The notes beneath the pieces were generated by a model, which saw only the letters and a program-made list of their open reading frames with translations, was not told where the DNA came from and searched no databases. 64,000 nucleotides of DNA from PRO6 sp035565775 (GTDB lineage: Bacteria > Pseudomonadota > Alphaproteobacteria > Rhizobiales > Xanthobacteraceae): positions 682,001 to 746,000 of the forward strand of contig DATMRW010000021.1 in assembly GCA_035565775.1 (NCBI GenBank), read 5' to 3'. Shown piece by piece: positions 44,601 through 53,061 of the stretch. A program made the position numbers and the translations under genes. Within the stretch, counting starts at the first letter, position 1. Each line of letters opens with the position of its first letter.

Positions 44601-44788
44601 CGCCGGTCCTCCGGCAGGTTCCATTCGGCGCGGGTGTCGAAAGAGGCGAGACCGACCCGCCCGCAATGGCCGCAATCCCACAAATCAGCTAGAGCGTCAC
44701 AAGGTTGGCATCTGGCTCTGCTTGGTTCGGACCAAGGCCGGGCCATCGATGCGACCTCGCCTGCCCGCCTTCACCGCCAGGGATCCTG

Positions 44789-46156
44789 ATGACAGCCGAA
44801 TCCGAAACGACACCGCGCCCCGTCCAGACCGAGGCTCCGTCGTGGCGCGCGGCATGGCTGGTCTATCTCCAGTCGCGCGTGCTGGTGGTGATGTTTCTGG
44901 GCTTCTCGTCCGGCCTGCCACTCGCGCTGTCCGGTTCCACGCTGCTTGTCTGGGTCAGCGAGAATGGCGTCGATCTCGGCACCATCGGGCTGTTCACTCT
45001 GGTCGGCACGCCCTACACGCTCAAATTCCTGTGGGCGCCCCTCGTCGATGCGCTGCATGTGCCGTTGCTCACCCGCTGGCTCGGGCGGCGGCGCGGCTGG
45101 CTGGTGTTCACCCAGCTTCTCCTGATGGCCGCGATCCTCTGCCTCGCCTTCACCGATCCGGCGAAGTCGCCGTTTCTGGTGGCACTCGGCGCGCTATTGG
45201 TGGCGACGGCCTCCGCGACGCAGGACATCGTGGTCGATGCCTTCCGCGTCGAAAGCCTTCCAGAGAGCGAGCAGGCGGCCGGCATGGCGTCCTATGTCGC
45301 GGCCTATCGCATCGGCATGGTGGCCTCGACCGCCGGCGCGTTGTTCCTCGTCACCGGCTTCGAGCATGCCGGCTTGCCACGGCTGGAAGCGTGGATGGCG
45401 AGCTTCGCCACCATGGCGGCGCTAGTCATCGTCGGCATCGTCACCGTGCTGCTGGCGAAGGAACCGGCGGCGACAAGCGCGCCGGAAACCATGGCCGCGG
45501 ATGAGGCGCCCTCGCTCCGCCGGGTGACTGAAGCGGCCTTCGGCGCGTTCCGCGAATTTCTGACGCGGCGCGAGGCGCTCACCGTGCTCGCCTTCGTGAT
45601 GCTGTTCAAGTTCACCGACGCCTTCGCCGGCGCGATGACCGTGCCGTTCATCATCGACGTCGGCTTCACGCGCAACGACTACGCCATCATTGTCAAGGGC
45701 GTCGGCCTCGCCGCAACATTGCTTGGTGGCTTCGCCGGGGGTTTTCTGGCGCGGGCGTTTTCGCTGATCACCTGCCTGTGGATCGGCGGCCTCCTGCAGG
45801 CGGTGTCGAACCTGACCTTCACCTGGCTTGCCCTAATCGGCCCGGAGCAGTGGGCGCTGACGGTCGCCGTCACCATCGAGCAGTTCACCGGCGCGATCGG
45901 CACGGTGATCTTCGTCGCCTACCTCTCGGCGCTATGCAACAGCCCGCTCCACACCGCCACGCAATATGCGCTGCTCACGGCGCTCGCCTCGGTCGGGCGG
46001 ATCTATCTGTCGTCCACCGCGGGCTATGTCGCGGCCGCAACCGGCTGGCCGATGTTCTTTGCAGTCAGCGTGCTGGTGGCGATCCCGAGCCTGATCCTGC
46101 TGCTGTGGCTGCAGCGCAGCGGCCATTTCGACGAACTGGCCGCTGCCAAACCCTGA
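44789..46156 (+). CDS. AmpG-like MFS permease
   Basis: The protein has 455 residues with about twelve to fourteen membrane segments. FLGFSSGLPLALSGSTLLVW, LGTIGLFTLVGTPYTLKFLW and ATASATQDIVVDAFRVESL are typical of AmpG, the importer of muropeptides for cell-wall recycling. The central loop (about 205-235) carries AATSAPETMAADEAPSLRR. The ATG at 44789 was chosen; it is preceded by CAGGGATCC. No ampD or ampC neighbours are seen, so the substrate is inferred from family only. Confidence 0.88.
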   Translation: MTAESETTPRPVQTEAPSWRAAWLVYLQSRVLVVMFLGFSSGLPLALSGSTLLVWVSENGVDLGTIGLFTLVGTPYTLKFLWAPLVDALHVPLLTRWLGRRRGWLVFTQLLLMAAILCLAFTDPAKSPFLVALGALLVATASATQDIVVDAFRVESLPESEQAAGMASYVAAYRIGMVASTAGALFLVTGFEHAGLPRLEAWMASFATMAALVIVGIVTVLLAKEPAATSAPETMAADEAPSLRRVTEAAFGAFREFLTRREALTVLAFVMLFKFTDAFAGAMTVPFIIDVGFTRNDYAIIVKGVGLAATLLGGFAGGFLARAFSLITCLWIGGLLQAVSNLTFTWLALIGPEQWALTVAVTIEQFTGAIGTVIFVAYLSALCNSPLHTATQYALLTALASVGRIYLSSTAGYVAAATGWPMFFAVSVLVAIPSLILLLWLQRSGHFDELAAAKP

Positions 46157-46182
46157 CGGCTGAGCGGCGCTCAGTCAGCCGC

Positions 46183-46587
46183 TCAGTTCTCCATCGTCCA
46201 CTTCGTCACCAGCGCATCGCTGAACTGGCCGGCCTCGCGGGCGCACGACACTTCCTTCACCTTGATCGAGACGACCTTGCCGATGTGCGAGCGCAGCCTG
46301 GCAACCTCTTCGTCGCTGTGGGTCACGATCTGAAACGTCTCCGGCCCGGTCTCCAGATTGCACATGCCGCCCGCGCCGAGCAGCCGACGCGCTTCCGTCG
46401 CCATGTGGAACGTATCGACACGCTTGGCATGGCCCTTGACGCGCACCTGCATGAGATTGAGTTCGCCGGTCAAAAGATCGCCCTTCTTGATCAGCTTCTG
46501 CGCCTCCGCGGCGCCGGCGAACAGCGCCGCACCGACGAGAGCAAAAATTGCCAAAGAGCAGCGTTTGCCGAAAACACGTTTCATCAT
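46183..46587 (-). CDS. Small secreted protein of unknown function
   Basis: The protein has 134 residues with a Sec signal peptide (KRVFGKRCSLAIFALVGAAL, cut after AEA). The mature part (about 105 residues) has two cysteines, in GGMCNLETGPE and KEVSCAREAGQ, likely to form one disulfide. I do not recognise a domain. Codon bias and the signal sequence show it is real. It is convergent with the AmpG-like gene by 26 bases and sits 25 bases downstream of recR, so it could share the recR transcript. Confidence 0.75.
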   Translation of the reverse strand: MMKRVFGKRCSLAIFALVGAALFAGAAEAQKLIKKGDLLTGELNLMQVRVKGHAKRVDTFHMATEARRLLGAGGMCNLETGPETFQIVTHSDEEVARLRSHIGKVVSIKVKEVSCAREAGQFSDALVTKWTMEN

Positions 46588-46612
46588 GTCTGCTTTCCGA
46601 TAGTGGTGGTGA

Positions 46613-47218
46613 TCAGAACAGGGTTCGCTGCCGCATCGCGGCAGTCAGCGTGCCTTCGTCGAGATAGTCCAGCTCGCCGCCGACCGGCACACCATGCGCC
46701 AGCCGCGTGACGCGGACATCGGCATCGTGCAGCAGGTCGGTGATGTAGTGCGCGGTGGTTTGGCCATCGACCGTCGCATTCAGCGCCAGCACGATCTCCT
46801 TCACCTCGGGCTCGCGGGCGCGGGTCGACAGCGCGTCGATGGTGAGATCCTGCGGCCCGATGCCATCGAGCGGCGACAGCGTCGCGCCGAGAACATGGTA
46901 GCGCCCGGTCGTGGCATGGGCGCGCTCCAGCGCCCACAGATCGGCGACATCCGCCACCACGACGATGATCGAGGGATCGCGCCGCGGATCGGTGCAGACC
47001 GTGCAGGGATTTTTCGAATCGATGTTGCCGCAGCACTTGCACACTTCGATGCGCTCGATGGCGACCTGCAGCGCGGCGGCAAGCGGCTCCATCAACGTCT
47101 CGCGCTTCTTGATGAGATGCAGCGCGGCGCGCCGCGCCGAGCGCGGCCCGAGGCCGGGCAAGCGCGCGAGCAGCTGAATCAGCCGCTCGATCTCCGGCCC
47201 TGCAATCGCGGATGACAT
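46613..47218 (-). CDS. recR: Recombination protein RecR
   Basis: RecR loads RecA with RecF/RecO at gaps. The protein has 201 residues. The HhH segment LLARLPGLGPRSARRAALHL, the zinc finger with C-x2-C pairs (CKCCGN and CTVC), and the Toprim domain with VVVADVADLWALE and LALNATVDGQTTA are complete. It starts four bases after the ybaB stop and follows the standard dnaX-ybaB-recR order. Confidence 0.97.
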   Translation of the reverse strand: MSSAIAGPEIERLIQLLARLPGLGPRSARRAALHLIKKRETLMEPLAAALQVAIERIEVCKCCGNIDSKNPCTVCTDPRRDPSIIVVVADVADLWALERAHATTGRYHVLGATLSPLDGIGPQDLTIDALSTRAREPEVKEIVLALNATVDGQTTAHYITDLLHDADVRVTRLAHGVPVGGELDYLDEGTLTAAMRQRTLF

Positions 47219-47222
47219 GAAA

Positions 47223-47543
47223 TCAGCCCAGTCCGAATCCCGGGGGCAAAGACAGTCCGCCGGTGAGCGACTGCATCTTCTCCTGCATCGCGCCTTCGGC
47301 CTTGCGGCGCGCATCGCCGTAGGCGGTCACGAGCAGATCCTCGAGGATCTCGCGCTCCTCGGCCTTCATCAGCGACGGATCGATCTTCACCGCCCGGACG
47401 TCCATCTTCGCGGTCATGCGCACGCTGACGAGCCCGCCGCCGGAGGTGCCCTCGACCTCGACATGGTCGAGTTCGTCCTGCAGCGCCTTCATTTTCGACT
47501 GCAACTGTGCAGCCTGTTTCATCATGCCGAGAAAATCAGCCAT
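47223..47543 (-). CDS. YbaB/EbfC nucleoid-associated protein
   Basis: The protein has 106 residues. The sequence MADFLGMMKQAAQLQSKMKA, VEVEGTSGGGLVSVRMTAKM and the Gly/Pro-rich end are typical for this DNA-binding dimer. It lies between dnaX and recR in the common order. The role in cell-cycle or nucleoid organisation is known only in part. Confidence 0.95.
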   Translation of the reverse strand: MADFLGMMKQAAQLQSKMKALQDELDHVEVEGTSGGGLVSVRMTAKMDVRAVKIDPSLMKAEEREILEDLLVTAYGDARRKAEGAMQEKMQSLTGGLSLPPGFGLG

Positions 47544-47612
47544 CGTCGTCCCCTCAACTATCTGCCCGCATCGCCAAGCTGCCGGTCATCTGCGGCGCTT
47601 GGGCTGCGGCCT

Positions 47613-49508
47613 TCAATCCTCGTCCGGCCCCTCGGTCGTCCCGTCATCGAGAATCGCCTCGTCATCCTCGCCGGAGAATGAGGGCGTCTCATGGACGACG
47701 CGCCGAACGCCTTCAATCGTCGCGCCGGGCCAGCGTGCGAGCACCTCCTGCACCCGGGGGTCAGCCTGAACCGTGAGCTGGAGCTGATTCTGCGCGGCGG
47801 CGGCCTGCGCGCGCAAGGTCGGCTGGCCCTCGGCATTGGAAATGATCACAGACCAGCGCCGCCCGGTCCAGGTCTCCAGCTTGCGGGCGAGATCGTTGAC
47901 CAGCGCCCGCTGCGCGGTGCGCTCCAGCGCGATTTCGAGCCGGCCGTCCTCGATTGCCACCAGCCGGACGTCGGCTTCGAGCGCGCCCTTGACCAGAACG
48001 TCGCGTTTCTGCCCGGCGAGCGTGACCAGCTCGGGAAAGGTCGAGATCCGCAGCACCGGCTGTGCGGCGGCGGCCGTCGGCGCGGGTGCCGGCGCCGCAA
48101 CCGGCGCGCGCATCGCCATCTCGGCGCCGCGGGCCGCGCCTTGGCGCGGCATCGCCATCGTCGCGCGGGCCGTGGCCGATGCGCCCGCACCGCCATTGCC
48201 GCCGCCTCCCCCGCCGCCGGAAGGCGCCGGGCCGTCCCCGCCCCCGCCGCCGGTGGAGATCATCTTGATCGCCTCATCCGGCGTCGGCAGATCCGCCGCA
48301 TAGGCGATCCGCACCAGCACCATCTCGGCTGCCGCCTGCGGCCGGGTCGCCGACTGCACCTCGGTGATGCCCTTGAGCAGCATCTGCCAGGTGCGCGAAA
48401 GAATGCGCATCGACAGCCTGGAGGCGAATTCGCGGCCGCGCACGCGCTCCGCCTCGCCGAGCGCGATATTGTCGGCCGTCGCCGGGACGATCTTGATCCG
48501 CGTGACGAGGTTGACGAATTCGGCAAGGTCGCTGAGCACGACCACCGGGTCGGCGCCTGTGTCGTACTGGTCGCGGAATTCGTTGAAAGCGGCAGCGATG
48601 TCGCCGCGCATCAGGGATTCGAACAGGTCGATGACGCGGGTGCGATCGGCGAGGCCAAGCATCTGCCGCACGCTCTCGGCCTGGATCCGCCCGGCCGCAT
48701 GGGCGATCGCCTGATCGAGCAGCGAGAGCGAATCGCGCACCGAGCCCTCCGCCGCCCGCGCGATGATGCCAAGCGCCTCGGCATCGGCCTCGACCCCCTC
48801 ATTGGTGACGATCTTGGCAAGGTGGTCGGTCAGGACGCCGGTATCGACGCGGCGCAGATCGAAGCGCTGGCAGCGCGACAGCACCGTGATCGGGACTTTG
48901 CGGATTTCGGTCGTGGCAAAGACGAATTTTGCGTGCGCCGGAGGCTCTTCGAGCGTCTTGAGGAAGGCGTTGAACGCCTTCTCCGACATCATGTGCACTT
49001 CGTCGATGATGTAGACCTTGTAGCGCGCGCTGGTCGGCGCATAGCGCGCGCCGTCGGTCAGCTGACGGACATCGTCGATGCCGGTGTGCGACGCCGCGTC
49101 CATCTCCAGTACGTCGATGTGCCGGCTTTCCATGATCGCCTGGCAATGCACGCCCGGCGTCGGCATGTCGATGGTCGGGCCGGTGATCGAGCCGTCGGAC
49201 AGTTCGTAATTCAGCGCCCGCGCCAGAATGCGCGCGGTGGTAGTCTTGCCGACACCCCGCACGCCGGTCAGAATCCACGCCTGCGGCACGCGGCCGGTCG
49301 CGAACGCATTGGACAGCGTGCGGACCATGGCGTCCTGGCCGATCAGGTCGCCGAAATGTGTGGGACGATATTTTCGCGCAAGCACGCGATAGGCGGGGCT
49401 CGCCGAACCAGCCGCAGTTGCGGCAGCAGCCGGCGACAGACCAAGATCGGAGCCGAGATCGAAACCGCTTTGATGCGAATCGGGGGCGGGGCTGCCAGCG
49501 TCAGTCAT
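47613..49508 (-). CDS. dnaX: DNA polymerase III subunits gamma and tau
   Basis: The protein has 631 residues, the clamp-loader ATPase. An N-terminal leader of about 40 residues (DLGSDLGLSPAAAATAAGSA) precedes YRVLARKYRPTHFGDLIGQD. Walker A GVRGVGKTTTARI and Walker B YIIDEVHMMSEKAF (DExH) are present. The zinc-module region LNYELSDGSITGP... shows few cysteines: only VHCQAI is visible, where E. coli has four. A Gly-rich linker (residues about 425-445, SGGGGGGGNGGAGA) follows, then the C-terminal tau part. The SRP RNA gene lies just upstream on the same strand. Confidence 0.96.
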   Translation of the reverse strand: MTDAGSPAPDSHQSGFDLGSDLGLSPAAAATAAGSASPAYRVLARKYRPTHFGDLIGQDAMVRTLSNAFATGRVPQAWILTGVRGVGKTTTARILARALNYELSDGSITGPTIDMPTPGVHCQAIMESRHIDVLEMDAASHTGIDDVRQLTDGARYAPTSARYKVYIIDEVHMMSEKAFNAFLKTLEEPPAHAKFVFATTEIRKVPITVLSRCQRFDLRRVDTGVLTDHLAKIVTNEGVEADAEALGIIARAAEGSVRDSLSLLDQAIAHAAGRIQAESVRQMLGLADRTRVIDLFESLMRGDIAAAFNEFRDQYDTGADPVVVLSDLAEFVNLVTRIKIVPATADNIALGEAERVRGREFASRLSMRILSRTWQMLLKGITEVQSATRPQAAAEMVLVRIAYAADLPTPDEAIKMISTGGGGGDGPAPSGGGGGGGNGGAGASATARATMAMPRQGAARGAEMAMRAPVAAPAPAPTAAAAQPVLRISTFPELVTLAGQKRDVLVKGALEADVRLVAIEDGRLEIALERTAQRALVNDLARKLETWTGRRWSVIISNAEGQPTLRAQAAAAQNQLQLTVQADPRVQEVLARWPGATIEGVRRVVHETPSFSGEDDEAILDDGTTEGPDED

Positions 49509-49674
49509 CGATCGATCCGCGATTGAACACGAGGTCAGGTCGCGCGATCACCGTAGTTCAGGAGAACGATCCGAACCCTGGTTCCAGCGCCTCCGGCATC
49601 ATGGCGCCGCTGCGCCAGTGACCGCCATGGTTCGCGGCCTGTCCTGCCAAAACAAAACCTGCCAAAAATAGAGT

Positions 49675-49771
49675 AGGAGACTGACGAGCGACCCGATCCG
49701 GACCTCGTTAGGGCTGCTTCCTTCCGGACCTGACCCGGTTGGCGAGAGGCTCGTCCACCGCCAATCTCCCG
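49675..49771 (-). ncRNA. ffs: Small (4.5S-type) signal recognition particle RNA
   Basis: On the minus strand the universal helix 8 is present: GTCAGGTCCGGAAGGAAGCA with the GGAA tetraloop. The 5' GGGAGA pairs with the 3' TCTCC, and GACGAGC with GCTCGTC, closing a single long hairpin of about 97 bases, the size found in alphaproteobacteria. A TATTTTT tail follows. The exact ends are estimates. Location upstream of dnaX is as expected. Confidence 0.95.
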
Positions 49772-49926
49772 GTGCCTATTTGGAGCCAATGCGCGCGGAA
49801 AGCAAGGGCGGACCGCCATCGCAAATCGCCTCGCCGCAAAATGACTGGAAAACGCGCGCAAAACTCATCCAGACTTCCGCGGGACCGCTGGTCTTGATAT
49901 GAACGCAGAACACGAACGGAACTGTG

Positions 49927-50364
49927 ATGCTCCCGCCCGCGACGCCCGACTGGTCCCTGCATCCTCGCCTTGCCAATGACAGCATCGCCATCGGCGACCT
50001 GCCGCTCTGCCGCGTTTTGGTGCTGAACGACGCCAATTATCCGTGGCTGGTGCTGGTTCCGCGGCGGCCCGACGTCACCGAAATCATCGACCTTGATGAA
50101 ACCGACCGCGCCCACGCGATGATCGAGATCAGCAGCGCCAGCGCCGCGCTGCGCGAGATCACCGGCTGCGACAAGCTCAATGTCGCGGCACTCGGCAACA
50201 TGGTGCCGCAACTCCACATCCACATCATCGCGCGCCGCAAGACCGATGCCGCGTGGCCGAACCCGGTCTGGGGCGCAGTGCCGGCGCGGCCCTATGATTC
50301 GCCAACCCTCGAAACCTTCACTGCCGCGCTTTGCGGCAAGCTCGGGCTGAACGGACAGACATGA
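49927..50364 (+). CDS. HIT domain protein
   Basis: The protein has 145 residues. The Hint/Fhit-type fold is seen in LPLCRVLVLNDANYPWLVLV, KLNVAALGNMVPQLHIHIIA. In the histidine triad the first position is Gln (QLHIHII). HIT enzymes hydrolyse nucleotide phosphoramidates or dinucleotides. Its TGA overlaps the nudC ATG by four bases, so it is translationally coupled to a second nucleotide hydrolase. ATG 49927 was preferred to the GTG directly before it. Confidence 0.85.
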   Translation: MLPPATPDWSLHPRLANDSIAIGDLPLCRVLVLNDANYPWLVLVPRRPDVTEIIDLDETDRAHAMIEISSASAALREITGCDKLNVAALGNMVPQLHIHIIARRKTDAAWPNPVWGAVPARPYDSPTLETFTAALCGKLGLNGQT

Positions 50365-51314
50365 CGGCACACCTCCAATTCCCGCCAGGCAATCCCGCTT
50401 TCGTCGCCCACCCCATCGACCGCGCTGCCCATCTGCGGACCGACGACAACAAGCTGATGGCGATGGAGGCCGATCACCGCGCCCGCGCCTATGTCGTGCA
50501 TCGCGATTCGATCGTGGTGCAACGCACCGCCGACGGGCTGCGCGCCCAGCTCACGCTCGATGAAGCGCTGGCGCTCGGCGCCAATCCCGGCACGATCTTT
50601 CTCGGGCTTGACGACGGCGCGCCGATTTTCGGCATGGGCATGGGCGCGGCCGCGGCCGAGGCGCTGCTGACGCGCCCGGATGCCGAGCTCGGGCTGCTCC
50701 GCGGCCTGATCACCGAGGGCGCGCTGCCGGTCGAGGAAATCTCGACCATCGCCATCGCCAAATCGCTGGTCAACTGGCACCAGCGCCACGGCTATTGCGC
50801 CAATTGCGGCGTCCGCACGCAGATGACGCAGGGCGGCTGGCGGCGCGATTGCCCGAGCTGCAAGGCCGAACATTTCCCACGCACCGATCCGGTCGTGATC
50901 ATGCTCGTCTCCGATGGCGAGCGTTGCCTCCTGGGCCGCCAGCCCCACTTCGCGCCCGGCATGTGGTCGTGCCTCGCCGGCTTCGTCGAGGCGGCGGAGA
51001 CGATCGAAAACGCGGTGCGCCGCGAGGTGCAGGAAGAGGCCGGCATCGAGGCGACCGACATCGGCTATTACATGGCGCAGCCGTGGCCCTATCCGTCGTC
51101 ACTGATGATCGGCTGCACCGCCCGCGCGCTCACCAGCGAGATCACCGTTGATCGCACGGAGCTTGAGGACGCGCGCTGGTTCACCCGCGAGGAGGCGAGG
51201 CAGATGCTGACCGGGCGGCACCCCGAAGGAATGTCCGGCCCCCACCCGTTCGCGATCGCGCATCATCTTCTTCACCGCTGGGCTTTCGGCGACCAGCCGC
51301 CCGCGGCGACCTGA
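50361..51314 (+). CDS. nudC: NADH pyrophosphatase / NAD-RNA decapping Nudix hydrolase
   Basis: The protein has 317 residues. NudC splits NAD(H), and in E. coli removes NAD caps from RNA. An N-terminal domain precedes a zinc ribbon (CANCG ... CPSCK, residues about 150-175). The Nudix box GFVEAAETIENAVRREVQEE ends with AGI. The NADH-specific AQPWPYPSSLMIG motif (SQPWPFPxS type) follows. The overlap with the HIT gene makes a two-gene nucleotide-hydrolase unit. Confidence 0.95.
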   Translation: MTAHLQFPPGNPAFVAHPIDRAAHLRTDDNKLMAMEADHRARAYVVHRDSIVVQRTADGLRAQLTLDEALALGANPGTIFLGLDDGAPIFGMGMGAAAAEALLTRPDAELGLLRGLITEGALPVEEISTIAIAKSLVNWHQRHGYCANCGVRTQMTQGGWRRDCPSCKAEHFPRTDPVVIMLVSDGERCLLGRQPHFAPGMWSCLAGFVEAAETIENAVRREVQEEAGIEATDIGYYMAQPWPYPSSLMIGCTARALTSEITVDRTELEDARWFTREEARQMLTGRHPEGMSGPHPFAIAHHLLHRWAFGDQPPAAT

Positions 51315-51350
51315 CCCGGCCGCCGGATCGCACCGCAAGACCAGCCCGCC

Positions 51351-52310
51351 ATGACCATCTCCGGCCTGCATCGGCCCGCCGCAGAAACGCATATTCTCTC
51401 CGTCGGCATGCCGGTGCGAGACCTCGTGTTTCACGTCAAAAACCCGCCGGCGCTCGGCCACAAGGCGCAGGCACACCGCTATGAGGAGATTGCCGGCGGC
51501 AATGGCCTCAACGCCGCCATCGCCATGGCGCGGCTTGGCGCCCGGCCGAAGCTGTGCGGGCCGATGGGCGGCGACGCCGACGGCGCGGCGGGCTACATCC
51601 TGCATCGCCTTGCCGATGAGCGGATCGACGCGACTACCCTCGTCCCGATGGCGGATGTGGTAACGCCGATCTCCAGCATCATGATCGACCCGAGCGGCGA
51701 GCGAACCATCATCACCTTCCGCGATCCGCGGCTTTATGAGGCAAAGCTGCCTGACACCGAGCTGTTGCTCGATGGCTGCGCCGCGATCCTGGTGGAAAGC
51801 CGCTGCGCTCCCTTCGCCACCGAGCTGTGCGCGGCAGCCCATCGCCGCGGCATCCCGGTGGTCGTCGACGTCGACCGCAAGATGGCGATGGGGGATCCGC
51901 TGATGACGGCGGCGACGCACCTCGTCTGCTCGAAGGAGGCGCTGCTCGCGACAACTGCCGCCGCCGATACCGGGGAGGCGCTGCGCAAGCTCGCGGCGGT
52001 GACGCCGGCCTTTGTCGCGGCGACCGATGGCGGCAACGGCATGTGCTGGCTCGACGGCAGTCGCCTGCTCGCCCTTCCCGCCTTCGCCGTGACCGCGGTG
52101 GATACGCTCGGCGCGGGGGACGTGTTTCACGGCGCCTTCACTGTCGCGATGGCGCAAGGCCAGTCGATCGCCGAGGCGATGCGCTTTTCCGCCGGCGCGG
52201 CGGCGATCAAATGCTCGCGCTTCGGCGGTGCTTTCGGCGCTCCGACCAGCGACGAACTCGGTGCCTTCCTGGCGACGCGGCCGTCACCGTCGCCGCGCGA
52301 GGTCGATTGA
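51351..52310 (+). CDS. PfkB-family sugar/nucleoside kinase
   Basis: The protein has 319 residues. EEIAGGNGLNAAIAMARLGA near the N-terminus and VDTLGAGDVFHGAFTVAMA at the C-terminus, with the catalytic Asp in GAGD, are the two PfkB signatures. The ADP-ribokinase-like fold phosphorylates a sugar, and the substrate cannot be read. It lies 36 bases after nudC on the same strand and 82 bases before an Lrp-type regulator. Confidence 0.9.
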   Translation: MTISGLHRPAAETHILSVGMPVRDLVFHVKNPPALGHKAQAHRYEEIAGGNGLNAAIAMARLGARPKLCGPMGGDADGAAGYILHRLADERIDATTLVPMADVVTPISSIMIDPSGERTIITFRDPRLYEAKLPDTELLLDGCAAILVESRCAPFATELCAAAHRRGIPVVVDVDRKMAMGDPLMTAATHLVCSKEALLATTAAADTGEALRKLAAVTPAFVAATDGGNGMCWLDGSRLLALPAFAVTAVDTLGAGDVFHGAFTVAMAQGQSIAEAMRFSAGAAAIKCSRFGGAFGAPTSDELGAFLATRPSPSPREVD

Positions 52311-52333
52311 CAGCCGGCCGGCACAGACTTGTC

Positions 52334-52391
52334 ATGGAATAATTTTCCATATACTAAGTCCAAAATCGACTTTTATGGGATAGTTTTCTCA
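52334..52391 (+). promoter_or_regulatory. Two related palindromic sites upstream of the Lrp-type regulator gene
   Basis: ATGGAATAATTTTCCAT at 52334-52350 is a near-perfect palindrome. A related copy, ATGGGATAGTTTTCTCA (12 of 17 identical), lies at 52375-52391, 41 bases (about four helical turns) downstream. The region is AT-rich in a GC-rich setting. The second site touches the start codon. Such arrangement fits autoregulation by an octameric Lrp/AsnC protein. Confidence 0.6.
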
Positions 52392-52392
52392 A

Positions 52393-52893
52393 ATGACCGA
52401 TGCAGCCCAGCAGACCGCAGACTCCGCCCGCCGGCTCGACGTCACCGACCGCAAGATTCTCATGGTCTTGCAGGAAGATGCATCGCTATCTGTCGCCGAG
52501 ATCGGCGATCGCGTCGGGCTGTCGTCGACGCCGTGCTGGAAGCGCATCCAGCGGCTTGAGGCCGACGGCATCATCCAGCGCCGCGTCGCCCTCGTCGACC
52601 AGAACAAGGTTGGCCTCGGCATCACCGTGTTCGTCTCGGTGGAAAGCGCGGACCATTCCGAGGCGTGGCTGCGCACCTTCGCCGATGCCGTCAGCGCCAT
52701 GCCCGAAGTGCTCGAGTTCTACCGCATGGCTGGTGACGTCGATTACATGCTGCGGGTCGTGGTCGCGGACATGCAGAGCTATGACGTGTTCTACAAAAAG
52801 CTGATCAGCGCCGTGTCGCTGAAGAACGTCACCTCGCGCTTCGCCATGGAGAAGATCAAGTCGGTGACGGTACTACCGGTGCCGCCCGCATAA
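52393..52893 (+). CDS. Lrp/AsnC-family transcriptional regulator
   Basis: The protein has 166 residues. The N-terminal HTH (about residues 15-75) is LDVTDRKILMVLQEDASLSV, VGLSSTPCWKRIQRLEADGI. The C-terminal RAM effector domain contains EVLEFYRMAGDVDYMLRVV. Family members sense amino acids and often repress their own gene. Two palindromes in front of the start agree with that. The preceding kinase ends 82 bases upstream, and a terminator follows the gene. Confidence 0.92.
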   Translation: MTDAAQQTADSARRLDVTDRKILMVLQEDASLSVAEIGDRVGLSSTPCWKRIQRLEADGIIQRRVALVDQNKVGLGITVFVSVESADHSEAWLRTFADAVSAMPEVLEFYRMAGDVDYMLRVVVADMQSYDVFYKKLISAVSLKNVTSRFAMEKIKSVTVLPVPPA

Positions 52894-52975
52894 CTCTGCT
52901 GGCTGCGAGCGCACTGCCCGGCACGGCACAGCCGGCCCCTTCGGCTCGCTCCGTGCTACCTGACGCATAACAACA

Positions 52976-53009
52976 AAAAAGGCCCTGCAAATATTTGCGG
53001 GGCCTTTTT
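52976..53009. terminator. Bidirectional terminator between the Lrp-type gene and the phosphomannomutase gene
   Basis: GGCCCTGCAAA (52981-52991) pairs with TTTGCGGGGCC (52994-53004, one G-T pair), flanked by A5 and T5, so it can end transcription in both directions. Confidence 0.9.
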
Positions 53010-53061
53010 CATTGCTGCCCGAAAACACGCCGCCCTTCGTCAGGGCAGCGCGCTTTCGTTG

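Noticed and set aside
49535..49861. A 108-codon open frame on the minus strand
   Set aside because: It overlaps the SRP RNA completely and reads through its helix 8; no protein similarity is visible.
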